Shown: piece by piece, positions 25,630 to 34,589 of the stretch | How the letters are laid out: each line of letters opens with the position of its first letter | Position numbering within the stretch: position 1 is the first letter of the stretch | Origin: an uncultured archaeon | Lineage (GTDB): Archaea > Halobacteriota > Methanosarcinia > Methanosarcinales > Methanoperedenaceae | Length of the DNA stretch: 64,000 nt | Reading direction: 5' to 3' | Assembly: GCA_902386205.1 (NCBI GenBank) | Contig: CABMIH010000088.1 | Location: 16,418-80,417 of the forward strand | Program-made: the position numbers and the translations under genes | Notes under the pieces: model-generated | The model's input: the letters and a program-made list of their open reading frames with translations, nothing else | Databases searched by the model: none | What the model was told of the DNA's origin: nothing

Positions 25630-27899
25630 TGTACCTTGGAATAGATTTTGGAACATCGAATTCCGGCATAGCTTTTTTTGATGATAAGAGAAAAATGCTT
25701 GAAGTAGTTAATCCTGAAATTGACAAGATGCCAGGTGGTCGTGTCTATCCATCAGTTGTTGCCTTTGATAGAGAGGGAAACATGATAGCAGCGGGCTGGT
25801 ATACCCGGAGTTATGGCCAGGCATTCCCGAAGCTTGTTGTTGATCAGGTGAAACGCTGGATTGGTAAACCCTATGTTGATGCAATTACAGATCCAAGATT
25901 GAGGAATCTGGGATATAATATAATCGAGAATGAGGGGAAAGCTTTAGTGGAAGTTGGAAGAAGAACGTATACCGCCGAAGAGATAGTTACGTATATACTT
26001 AAACATCTGGTTGAAGAAGCGAGAGCGTATCTAAAAAACAAGGATATCGATATCAGAAAAGAAAAAGTAACAGTAATAGTATCCCATCCTGCTTATTATC
26101 TGCAAAATCAAGTGGAAGCCATAAGAGAATCCATTAATAAAATGAAAGAACAGGTCAATAACATAGAAATAGGGGATGTGAAAGTAATACCTGAACCAGT
26201 GGCTTCAGTATGTGCTGCCATGTATTGGGGGAAACTGAGCAAGAATGACAGATATGTAATTGTAATTGATGAGGGTGCAGGAACACTTGACACCATGCTT
26301 GTAGATATGCAACAGGTAAATCCTGGAGAGGAGAAGGAAATAGAAGCGAGGGGAATAACTATAGGGGGGCATGCAATGCTTGGTGGCTCAAATATGGACA
26401 ATTATATTGTGGAGTGGGTACTGGACGAATTAAGGAAAGATGAGAACATCAACCGCGATGAGATTATGAATATTAACATTCGAGAATTGAGAATCGAAGC
26501 GGAGTCCGCAAAAATAGATATTTCGGAAGGGAGAACAAAAGTTGCCCAGATAAAAGTTCCGGGTTTTGCCAGATATTTTGAACTATCTGAAAGTCTATTG
26601 GATTCTCTTGTTTCTCCAGTAATTAGGGATTGTAAAAAAACTATTTTAGAATCTTTGGAGGAAATAGAAAAAAATTATAAAATCCAGAGAGGAGAAATAA
26701 CCAAAGTCATACTTGTTGGGGGCCCTACACGGATGAAAAATTTCCGGCGTATGGTAAATGATATCTTTAAAGCAGAAATTGTGGACATTAATCCCATGGA
26801 GTGCGTAGCCGTAGGCGCATCTGTCAGTCCTGATATGCGTTATAAAGTCCCGGCAGATCGCACATATGGATTACTCAAGAAAGAAGACAAAAGTGAAATG
26901 CTCATTGAAGTTGTGCAGAAAGATACGCCCCTTCCGAAAAGTGTTGTATTACCCTGGAAAGTTGAGGCTTTTGAGGGAAAGATACCAATTGAGGTTGCAC
27001 AGGTACTTGAAAAAGATAATACAGAAATGGTCTGTATGAAGATGGGAAAATATGAGTTTGCAGCATCTCCTTTTGAAAAAACCTATTTCATCGTCTTTAA
27101 TCTTGATGAAGAAAGAAAGGTGGAGGTCATAGTGACAAGTTCTAAAAACAGGGCAGAAGACTATAGCCAAGGAATAATCAAGGAAATACAGAGAGGGGAT
27201 TTTAGATTAGAATTTATACGCGATATAGTTCCCTGCGTTTTACGGACAACACTCAAAGATACTGACCAAAATCCATTATGGGAAGTCTTCTTTAAAAATG
27301 CCCCAGGATTGTATACAAAACTCAAAGCAACAGATAAAATCGTAAAGGACTGCAATAGGATTATCGAATTCGGTATTGAAGAATCTTTATTGAAAAATTT
27401 GTTACAGGAAAAGACAGATTTAGAAAACATATTAGATAAAATAATGCAAGATATAAACTCTGGATTGGAGCAGATGCCAAAAGATGAAACTGTGAACAAA
27501 GAAACGGACAAGGTGATGAAGCAATTGGTAGATAATATAGTGAGAAGCGATGAATTTTTAAAACTGTCAATAAAATTGGATCCTTTAGAGAGAAGGATAG
27601 ACGAGTTAAAGGATTATATGGTATATGATAAAAATAAAATAAGAACTTTAATAAATAAGATCTCAGATAAAAAAACTGAAGCTTCAGTCAAAATGCAAAC
27701 ATTCAAGAAAATCCTACCTGAAAATACTATAAAAGAAATAGAAAACTTGTTGGACGAACTCGATCGGATACAAATATTTCTGGAAAACAAGAACGAAATT
27801 ATGGTGAACTCAGTAGATGGAGAAATGTACAGAGAGGGAGAGCGAAAGGAACAAACACTCAAAAGTATTATTGACCAAAGGCTTGTGCAGGATAAATAA
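25626..27899 (+). CDS. Hsp70-like ATPase with atypical C-terminus
   Basis: A 757-residue protein. The actin-like ATPase domain (residues ~1-390) has LGIDFGTSNSG at the start (phosphate 1), IDEGAGTLDTMLVD (phosphate 2, a variant of DLGGGTFD) and VILVGGPTRMKNFRRMV (adenosine motif). After a linker, residues ~400-560 could be a divergent beta substrate domain. The last ~200 residues are highly charged helices and coiled coil. It differs from housekeeping DnaK by lacking the conserved substrate-domain motifs and EEVD/GGF tail. It follows the GrpE-like gene with overlap. Confidence 0.88.
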   Translation: MMYLGIDFGTSNSGIAFFDDKRKMLEVVNPEIDKMPGGRVYPSVVAFDREGNMIAAGWYTRSYGQAFPKLVVDQVKRWIGKPYVDAITDPRLRNLGYNIIENEGKALVEVGRRTYTAEEIVTYILKHLVEEARAYLKNKDIDIRKEKVTVIVSHPAYYLQNQVEAIRESINKMKEQVNNIEIGDVKVIPEPVASVCAAMYWGKLSKNDRYVIVIDEGAGTLDTMLVDMQQVNPGEEKEIEARGITIGGHAMLGGSNMDNYIVEWVLDELRKDENINRDEIMNINIRELRIEAESAKIDISEGRTKVAQIKVPGFARYFELSESLLDSLVSPVIRDCKKTILESLEEIEKNYKIQRGEITKVILVGGPTRMKNFRRMVNDIFKAEIVDINPMECVAVGASVSPDMRYKVPADRTYGLLKKEDKSEMLIEVVQKDTPLPKSVVLPWKVEAFEGKIPIEVAQVLEKDNTEMVCMKMGKYEFAASPFEKTYFIVFNLDEERKVEVIVTSSKNRAEDYSQGIIKEIQRGDFRLEFIRDIVPCVLRTTLKDTDQNPLWEVFFKNAPGLYTKLKATDKIVKDCNRIIEFGIEESLLKNLLQEKTDLENILDKIMQDINSGLEQMPKDETVNKETDKVMKQLVDNIVRSDEFLKLSIKLDPLERRIDELKDYMVYDKNKIRTLINKISDKKTEASVKMQTFKKILPENTIKEIENLLDELDRIQIFLENKNEIMVNSVDGEMYREGERKEQTLKSIIDQRLVQDK

Positions 27900-27912
27900 A
27901 TGGAGGAAGAGT

Positions 27913-28821
27913 ATGAAAAAAGATGATAAAAATAATATTTTTAGGAAAAACCTTCAGGAATATATCAGGTTTCCGGGTATACTTATAACCGGAATTTTCT
28001 TGTTTTTTTACTCGGTCTTACGCTTTAATCACTGGGCTTTGATAGATATTATGTTCCTATCTGGAATAGGAATTGTTATTATCCTCCTCGGGATAATCAT
28101 GTATTATCATTCTCCGGCAGCATCAATGACTGCGGCCGGAATAGGATTATCGGGCATAGCTTTAGGAATTTTTTATCTTTACGACCGTAAAGTAACTGAT
28201 ATTATAGCAATTTCATACTCCTTTGGTGTAATCATGCTTTTATTGAGTGTTATAAGTGTAACTAAAAATAAAACTTCAGCAATAATAACAAAGACTTACA
28301 ATTTACCTATGCAAAATCCAGGCATTCTGAAAATGGATACAGTCGAGGACAGATATACAAAAACAGTTTCTTCTGGATTACAGAATTTACAGGATATTAT
28401 AATTGGCTATAGGGATGTTATAGCAGAAGAAAAATCAAAAATCAAAGCTTCCGTGGAAAAGCAATTACTGGACATTTTAGAGTTAAATGATGGTTTTGAA
28501 AGTTATATCAACAAATATAAAGACCAGGAGCAGAAACCAGAAGGTTTTATCCAGATTAAGAAAATGTATGATTTCGTGCAGGAGACATTAGACAACGAAA
28601 ATGTCCATCCAATAGAAGTCCAGATAGGTGAAAGTATCGATGAAAAAAGACATGAGGTCATCAAAGTAACCAACGAACCTCCAGCAGATCTTTCTGGAAA
28701 ACCAAGCATAGTACAGGTTAGACGAAAAGGGTTTTTCATAAATTCGCCCGTTCCCGGGAAAGTTCTGAGACGTACCAGGGTCGAAGTTGAATGGAAATCG
28801 GATAATTATTATAAAAAATGA
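27913..28821 (+). CDS. Membrane-anchored protein with C-terminal GrpE-like domain
   Basis: A 302-residue protein starting at ATG 27913, with ggagg six bases upstream. Residues 20-115 contain about four membrane helices, residues ~150-235 a charged helical stalk, and the last ~75 residues a GrpE-like head: ESIDEKRHEVIKV, a loop, then SIVQVRRKGFFIN and KVLRRTRVEVEW, in the same order as the H-E-x, G-x-x and L-R-x-x-x-V features of GrpE. It sits 13 bases after the first Hsp70-like gene. It could recruit that ATPase to the membrane, which is inferred. Confidence 0.7.
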   Translation: MKKDDKNNIFRKNLQEYIRFPGILITGIFLFFYSVLRFNHWALIDIMFLSGIGIVIILLGIIMYYHSPAASMTAAGIGLSGIALGIFYLYDRKVTDIIAISYSFGVIMLLLSVISVTKNKTSAIITKTYNLPMQNPGILKMDTVEDRYTKTVSSGLQNLQDIIIGYRDVIAEEKSKIKASVEKQLLDILELNDGFESYINKYKDQEQKPEGFIQIKKMYDFVQETLDNENVHPIEVQIGESIDEKRHEVIKVTNEPPADLSGKPSIVQVRRKGFFINSPVPGKVLRRTRVEVEWKSDNYYKK

Positions 28822-28825
28822 TCAT

Positions 28826-28896
28826 ATGAGGATGCTGAAGAGATACCTCTTGAAAGGAAAAAGTTTGAAGAAATAATATTTAACATTTGAACAATG
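28826..28896 (+). pseudogene. Scar of a further Hsp70 gene copy
   Basis: Directly after the preceding stop the sequence can be read as EDAEEIPLERKKFEEIIF followed by TGA. It aligns with DEDVEDIPLERKKLEEIIS within the second Hsp70 (30079-30130), and the nucleotide match continues a little beyond. Nothing else of an Hsp70 gene surrounds it, so it looks like the leftover of a duplicated or recombined copy. Confidence 0.65.
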
Positions 28897-29017
28897 TAAT
28901 AAAAGTAGTATAAGAAAAGTCCAAAGCAAAAATAAAATGATGCCTGGGGGGATTCGGTGTCCCGAGTTGCTGAGGGTTTAGTAAGATATATGTAGTTATA
29001 CATTATCGATTGTAAAG

Positions 29018-29083
29018 CGAAACTTATTTATACCATAAACATATTAGATTAGAATCTGTTGATGACATCAACAAATAGGAGGT
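29018..29083 (+). promoter_or_regulatory. Promoter region with palindromic site before second Hsp70 gene
   Basis: Within the 190-base gap are a BRE/TATA-like cgaaacttatttata (29018-29032), a perfect palindrome GTTGATG-A-CATCAAC (29058-29072) near the expected transcription start, and the ribosome site aggaggt (29077-29083). This layout suggests a separately controlled promoter with a repressor site. It is a pattern-based call. Confidence 0.45.
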
Positions 29084-29090
29084 TTAAACT

Positions 29091-31226
29091 ATGACGGGAA
29101 TCGATTTGGGTACATCCCAATCCGCCGGATGCTATCCTTATGGCAGAGATGAAAAAAATAATACCAGATATAAACAAGTTGAGAATGAATTGGCAGGTAC
29201 AATAACGGAAGTGACAAATGAAAAATCACATCCTTCTTTTGTTCAATATGACAGGAATGCGAAAGCCATTAACACAGGAATCCGGGGTAAGCATCTTGCC
29301 AGTAGTTTCCCAAAATCAACAATATACGACAGTAAACGACTTATTGGAAGGCGATTTGATGATCCGGAAGTGCAAAAGTTCAAGAAAATACTGGATGAAA
29401 GAGGCCATTATGAGATATGTGCAGACAAAAAAGGAGAAGTTGCAATAAAAATTGGAGACAAAGAGATATCACCTAAAGAAGTAGCCTCTGAAATTATTGT
29501 AGAAATATTAAAGGATGCATTTCAGCAGAAATGCGACTTGATAGAAAATCTGGTCATTTCTGTGCCTGCATACTTCACTGAAATTCAGAAATCGAGAACA
29601 AAAGAAGCTGCAATTCTGGCTATCGAGAAATTGCAGAACACAGAAAATGCCGGACGCATTAAGATGGATGTTAGAGGTAAAACTGCGGAAAGTGTGAAAG
29701 GCATAGAACTTATTTCCGAGCCATCTGCAGCGTTAATAACTTACATGGCCAGGACCGGGCTGAATGAAGTAACAAATGATAAATACATTCTTGTTTTTGA
29801 TCTTGGCGCAGGCACGCTTGATATTTCCATCGGAACAGCTATTAAAATAAAAAAACCGAGGGGGGGAGAAGAATATATTTTGAATGTTACAACTACTCAT
29901 GGCGATACAGCTCTTGGCGGCAGGGATATGGATCAAAGGATAATAGAGTGGGTTAAACCTGAACTTCAAAGAAAAAATATCCCAATTGACAATAAAATAA
30001 TGTTAGATTTAATGGATAAGGTGGAAAAAGCAAAGATAACGCTTTCTTTCAAAGAGAAAGCAGTTATCAGGCTTCTTGATGAGGATGTTGAGGATATACC
30101 TCTGGAAAGGAAAAAATTGGAAGAGATAATTTCTCCGATATTGAACCGGTGCAGAGAGGTAATTAGAGAAGCAATGGAGAAAGCAAAGATAAAAAAAGAT
30201 GATGTTGCTGAGGTTGTTATGGTCGGCGGCCCAACATTCATGCCATCTGTCCGAAGAGTTGTTGAGGAAGAACTGGGAACAAAAATACGTGACGTTGCAG
30301 GATGGAATCCGATGCTATGTGTTGCAGAAGGTGCAGCAAGACATGGAAAAGGAGAAGGAATTGTTGAGGAGCCGATACCTTTCGACTATTATGTTGCTCC
30401 GGCGATATTTGATCTTGAGGACAAATGCAACAATGTTGGCACTAAAATAGCTTCTGTAGGAGACCCTGCAAATGTTGATCGCGATGCCGAGATCTTTGTA
30501 CCTCTGTATATAAATAATCAATCAGTGATTGAATCAGGAGCTAATTTTGAAATTGTTAAACTTCGCATGGTAAGACACATGGGTGGAAATTTTACATGCA
30601 TACAAGAGATTTCGCTGTCAGTGGCAGCCTTGTTTGTTGATCGTCAGGACGAACACTGCAAAATCAAAAAAATAAGATATTCCGGCAAAAATGTGAATGG
30701 TGAATTTCTTTTCAGGTATGAAAAAATAAAAATCAATTTTAGAATAAACAATGAAGGTCTCATGATGAAACCTGGCTTTATTCAAACCAGGAACGGAAAT
30801 AGTATAGGATACCCTGATCTTCCCGTAGAAGATAAAGGTCATCTCGAACTCATGGACTGGCCAACATTTTTTGATAGGAATTGGGATAAATTGGCAAGAG
30901 AATTTCTCTCATATATAGATAATAATCCGTATGTAAAATGTCCTCATTGCAATACAAAGAATAAAATGGAAGCCAAATATTGCGTTAATTGCAATAATCC
31001 AATTATTAGTGCCGGTGACCTGCCTCTGGATTTTTTAAAACTCATGGGAAAAGAAAGAATTGAACAGGCAAACAGGCTAAATCGTAACGCCAGAACTAAA
31101 GATTTGATTGAACAACTGGAGAAAGCAATTATTGAAGCAAATACGGACACTCCTACAAAGAAGGCAAAACTCGTAGGTGCTATTATTGCTCTGGAAAAAG
31201 ACCTGGAAATCAATAGCAATAGATGA
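29091..31226 (+). CDS. Hsp70-like ATPase with C-terminal zinc ribbon
   Basis: A 711-residue protein. The ATPase domain starts with MTGIDLGTSQSAG (phosphate 1) and has VFDLGAGTLDISIG (phosphate 2), DTALGGRDMD and VVMVGGPTFMPSVRRVVEE (adenosine motif). A non-standard middle region of ~190 residues replaces the DnaK substrate domain. Near residue 620 is a zinc ribbon CPHCNTKNKMEAKYCVNC, then a charged helical tail. Its N-terminus is closer to DnaK than that of its neighbour, with IPSVVQ-like signals changed to SHPSFVQY. The next gene encodes a J-like protein, a probable partner. Confidence 0.88.
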   Translation: MTGIDLGTSQSAGCYPYGRDEKNNTRYKQVENELAGTITEVTNEKSHPSFVQYDRNAKAINTGIRGKHLASSFPKSTIYDSKRLIGRRFDDPEVQKFKKILDERGHYEICADKKGEVAIKIGDKEISPKEVASEIIVEILKDAFQQKCDLIENLVISVPAYFTEIQKSRTKEAAILAIEKLQNTENAGRIKMDVRGKTAESVKGIELISEPSAALITYMARTGLNEVTNDKYILVFDLGAGTLDISIGTAIKIKKPRGGEEYILNVTTTHGDTALGGRDMDQRIIEWVKPELQRKNIPIDNKIMLDLMDKVEKAKITLSFKEKAVIRLLDEDVEDIPLERKKLEEIISPILNRCREVIREAMEKAKIKKDDVAEVVMVGGPTFMPSVRRVVEEELGTKIRDVAGWNPMLCVAEGAARHGKGEGIVEEPIPFDYYVAPAIFDLEDKCNNVGTKIASVGDPANVDRDAEIFVPLYINNQSVIESGANFEIVKLRMVRHMGGNFTCIQEISLSVAALFVDRQDEHCKIKKIRYSGKNVNGEFLFRYEKIKINFRINNEGLMMKPGFIQTRNGNSIGYPDLPVEDKGHLELMDWPTFFDRNWDKLAREFLSYIDNNPYVKCPHCNTKNKMEAKYCVNCNNPIISAGDLPLDFLKLMGKERIEQANRLNRNARTKDLIEQLEKAIIEANTDTPTKKAKLVGAIIALEKDLEINSNR

Positions 31227-31244
31227 GTTAAGGGGAAGACCAAA

Positions 31245-32324
31245 ATGTTGCCGATATTCCTTAAACTTTTTGATGAGGAACTAATATTTGATGGTGACAA
31301 AGTTAGTGATGAAAAAGTTATTCCACTATACAAAATTTTTGATTTTCAGACATCTTTATATTTTTGTGTTTTGAGTGGAACAGACAGAGCAAGAAATTGG
31401 TATCTTCTTAATAATAGCAATGATATAAAAGAGGATGACACATTTGATGAACTAAAGTTCATATATTCCAATAAGGGAAGCTTCGATGTATATTCATCAA
31501 ATGGAGATCTAAAGCCGATTAATGATATAAAAAAATATTTCACTGAATTAGATGACAAAGTCAAAGATTGCGAGATACTTGGAATAAAAAAAGATTGTGC
31601 AAATGAAGAAATAATTCTAAAGGCATGGGGGGCACAGAGACGAATCTTTTCCTATGAGAGGGATTTGCATTATATATTTAATAATGCCAGAGATAGGCTA
31701 TTAAGAGAAACCAAGAATCTTGGATTTGTGGAAATTTCGACTGATTTGTCAATAGATGTCTATTTTGATGAGGATTTCATAGAAACCATACCGTATAATA
31801 TTAATTCCCAGCCAATCCGCTCCAAAGGAGGGGAACATCAAATAGTACTGAAAAAGGACTCCCATGAAATTGGTTCTGCTACAGTTTATATTAATCCTGG
31901 AAGTAAAGAAAAAGTAAATATACCTATATCGATTAGAACAAATAGTAGAACCGAGCTTGAAAAGAAAGTTCAAAATCTGAAAAATGAGAACCAGAATCTG
32001 AAGAATGAGAACAATAAGTTCAGACGGCAAGTTGAAAATATCATAAATGGGGATCAAATTCCTGCGCCCTCCAAAATAACTTTATCTTTATTGGTGCTTC
32101 TTGCCATCATGTCTGCAATAGACATTATATCCCCTTTCCCTTTGTTATTTATATTATACATCATAAGTTTCATCGGTGTCTTTTATAAGAGACGAAAAAT
32201 GGGATCTGGATTGGCTATGTTGTCAGGATTTCTCTCCCTTCCGGGTGGTACTTTCATATTCCTATTGGGCTGTCTTTTGATGTTTTTAGGGTGGAAAGAA
32301 TATTCAGTACTCAAAACTTCTTAG
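31245..32324 (+). CDS. Membrane protein with J-like domain lacking HPD and a PEGA-like domain
   Basis: A 359-residue protein. Residues ~108-155 follow the J-domain pattern: CEILGIKKDCANEEIILKAW for helices I-II and IFNNARDRLLRE for helix III. The HPD loop is absent. Residues ~160-228 form a PEGA-like beta domain (GFVEISTDLSIDVYFDED). Residues 234-266 are coiled coil with the repeat LKNENQNLKNENNK, and residues 279-349 contain two or three membrane helices. The first 105 residues are unrecognised. Placement 18 bases after an Hsp70-like gene supports a degenerate co-chaperone role. The gene ends 6 bases before the surface-protein gene. Confidence 0.7.
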   Translation: MLPIFLKLFDEELIFDGDKVSDEKVIPLYKIFDFQTSLYFCVLSGTDRARNWYLLNNSNDIKEDDTFDELKFIYSNKGSFDVYSSNGDLKPINDIKKYFTELDDKVKDCEILGIKKDCANEEIILKAWGAQRRIFSYERDLHYIFNNARDRLLRETKNLGFVEISTDLSIDVYFDEDFIETIPYNINSQPIRSKGGEHQIVLKKDSHEIGSATVYINPGSKEKVNIPISIRTNSRTELEKKVQNLKNENQNLKNENNKFRRQVENIINGDQIPAPSKITLSLLVLLAIMSAIDIISPFPLLFILYIISFIGVFYKRRKMGSGLAMLSGFLSLPGGTFIFLLGCLLMFLGWKEYSVLKTS

Positions 32325-32330
32325 GAGTTT

Positions 32331-34103
32331 ATGGATATGTTATTAAAAATTGTTATTCACAAAAACATATCATTTTTAATTTTTTTGATTATAATTTCAA
32401 TTTTTTCGCTTATTCCCGCAAATGGTGCAACCGGAGACATATTAATAAACAATGAAAATAAGATTTTAGATATCGGGATACCATGGACATTGCAAGAGGG
32501 TTATGAGGTTACAATTACTGATCTGGACCAGTTAAGAGTAATTATTTCCCTCTCAAAAAATGGGAAAGAGATACATCGTAAGGGTGAATATAAAACCTAT
32601 ACCTATGAATACAGAAATCCGGCCAATGTAAGCCAGTTGATTCTTCGTTTTCGTATCGTTGACGTTAATGATAATAAAATTCAACTTGGAAATATATATC
32701 AATATTCTGATGGAAGTATTTTATCCGATATCCCTGCATCGATACCTGCGATCATAGACTCGCCCGCGCCTACTCCTGCTCCAATAGCCACAAATACTAT
32801 TACCCTTCGACAGTGGGCAGTCAATGCAATTGCAAGCAGCGAGTACACCTCAACCTCCTGGTCGGCAAAGCAGGCAACAGGTGCACCGGATACACTCAGT
32901 TATGGCGACATTCGAACAGCATGGGCAACTTTGAACGAAGACGAATCAATCCAATGGATAGAGCTGGATTACTCGGCGCCGGTCTATGCAACTGATGTCA
33001 ATGTGCGCGAAACTTTTAACCCTGGAGCACTTATCAGGATCGAGCTTAAGGATAGCACTGGAGTATATCATACTGTGTGGAGAGGAACCGATCCAAATAT
33101 TGGAAGTAAAAAAATAAGCTGGTCAAATATATCCTTTGAACAAACAATTTATCCCACGAGCACGATAAAGTTGTATATTGATACAAATCTCATTCCTGGC
33201 TGGCAAGAAATCGATGCAGTGGAATTGGTCGGTATCTCAGCAGGCACAACGCCGGAACCTACAATCGCCACGATATCACCTTCTATCCGGGCGAACCAAT
33301 TTTCAGATGATTTTAGCGGTTCGAAGCTCAGCCCTGGATGGACCGTGATCAACAATAACGATGATTCCGACGTCTTCCTGACAGGAACCGGATACCTGCA
33401 GATGAAAGCTTCACCTAAGAACGGCGGCTCAGATTATTCCAACCGTTCTAACTACAATGCCTTAAGAATATTACAGCCCGTAAGCGGCGACTGGATCATT
33501 GAGACAAGAATGGATTTTTCCCCTACTGATAATTATCAGGGTGCTGGAATAATGATATGTTTTGAGGATATTCCAGAATCTAACACCTGCAACAGAATTG
33601 CAGAAAGGGCGTTTTATCCTAATGAAGGAGGATCAGTCATTAAGTCCGTCGGTAATTATAAGGCTTATACAAATAGTGTTAGTTACTTCAGGGTCATGAA
33701 GGAAGGAACAAGTTACATGGGCTGGTATAGTTCGGATGGGGTGAATTGGATCTTAAATGGTAAAAGCACCAAGAGCCGAACTGTAAAATATGCGGGTCTT
33801 TTCACAGTACGACAACCCTGGGACGGTAATACAGATGTCTATTCAGTCGCTGATTATGACTACTTTAATATCACGGAATTAAGTCCAAATCAAAAGCCTG
33901 CTGTTACACCAATGGTGGCAGTTACCACAGGACCCTCCCCAACTTTACAACCTACAAAAACAGCGATAAAATCCATAGAAACAGGAACTCCATATCCTGC
34001 TCCCCCACATCCCGAACCTGAAGGGGGATCTCCTGTCCGTATTTTGGCCTTAATGCCGATGGCTTTTTTATTGGTCCAATATATAAAAAAGTTTAATAAA
34101 TAA
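32331..34103 (+). CDS. Secreted multidomain surface protein (S-layer-like, discoidin-like and DUF1349-like domains)
   Basis: A 590-residue protein with a signal peptide (residues ~1-37). An S-layer-like repeat follows (LDIGIPWTLQEGYEV, then LSKNGKEI and a YTYEY segment, residues ~40-130), with a Pro-rich linker. A discoidin-like jelly roll spans residues ~160-305 (QATGAPD; WIELDYSAPVYATDVNV). A DUF1349-like concanavalin domain spans residues ~325-510 (FSDDFSGSKLSPGW; VSYFRVMKEGTSYMGWYSSDG). A Pro/Thr-rich stalk and a C-terminal membrane helix end the protein. It is probably anchored at the cell surface and binds glycans or proteins. Its tight spacing to the J-like gene suggests a shared operon. 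Confidence 0.75.
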   Translation: MDMLLKIVIHKNISFLIFLIIISIFSLIPANGATGDILINNENKILDIGIPWTLQEGYEVTITDLDQLRVIISLSKNGKEIHRKGEYKTYTYEYRNPANVSQLILRFRIVDVNDNKIQLGNIYQYSDGSILSDIPASIPAIIDSPAPTPAPIATNTITLRQWAVNAIASSEYTSTSWSAKQATGAPDTLSYGDIRTAWATLNEDESIQWIELDYSAPVYATDVNVRETFNPGALIRIELKDSTGVYHTVWRGTDPNIGSKKISWSNISFEQTIYPTSTIKLYIDTNLIPGWQEIDAVELVGISAGTTPEPTIATISPSIRANQFSDDFSGSKLSPGWTVINNNDDSDVFLTGTGYLQMKASPKNGGSDYSNRSNYNALRILQPVSGDWIIETRMDFSPTDNYQGAGIMICFEDIPESNTCNRIAERAFYPNEGGSVIKSVGNYKAYTNSVSYFRVMKEGTSYMGWYSSDGVNWILNGKSTKSRTVKYAGLFTVRQPWDGNTDVYSVADYDYFNITELSPNQKPAVTPMVAVTTGPSPTLQPTKTAIKSIETGTPYPAPPHPEPEGGSPVRILALMPMAFLLVQYIKKFNK

Positions 34104-34162
34104 CAAGAAAATCTGTTCATCACATAGATAAATTTATTAGATAATATGTTAATTAAACTAAT

Positions 34163-34585
34163 ATGCAACAAATCCTGTCAAAAGATAACATGGGAATGAC
34201 TGACGTGGAAGAGAGATTGGCAGCTATACAATTATTAGTTGATGAAATTAATGAGACAACAAACAGGAACTTAAAAAAAATAAATGAGCAAATCAATGAG
34301 ATAGTTTATAAATTAAAAATTGAGTCAACAAAAATTAAATCCAAAGGTTTTGAACCAGGCCTCTTACTTGAATTTCCCGATCACCTGAGACTAACAGTCC
34401 GAGTACTTTTAGATCTTGGCATGGCCACAGCAGAAGAAGTAAGCAAAAAAACCGGTCGCTCCCGTTCCATGGAGAGTTCATATTTGAATCAACTCACAAC
34501 TATGGGCTATGTACAAAAAGATAGAAAAGGCCAGCTTGTATATTATAAGATTAAGTTTGATACTGAAAAAATAAAAGGAGAATAA
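34163..34585 (+). CDS. Winged-helix DNA-binding protein
   Basis: A 140-residue protein. An N-terminal coiled-coil of ~60 residues (likely dimerisation) precedes a winged-helix domain: RLTVRVLLDLGMATAEEVSKKTGRSRSMESSYLNQLTTMGYVQKDRK shows helix-turn-helix and wing. It belongs loosely to the MarR/ArsR/TrmB superfamily. It is followed 4 bases later by the ParA-like gene, which suggests a DNA-binding partner of that ATPase, or the regulator of the cluster. The 59-base leader is AT-rich with a TATA-like element. Confidence 0.75.
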   Translation: MQQILSKDNMGMTDVEERLAAIQLLVDEINETTNRNLKKINEQINEIVYKLKIESTKIKSKGFEPGLLLEFPDHLRLTVRVLLDLGMATAEEVSKKTGRSRSMESSYLNQLTTMGYVQKDRKGQLVYYKIKFDTEKIKGE

Positions 34586-34589
34586 AAAG

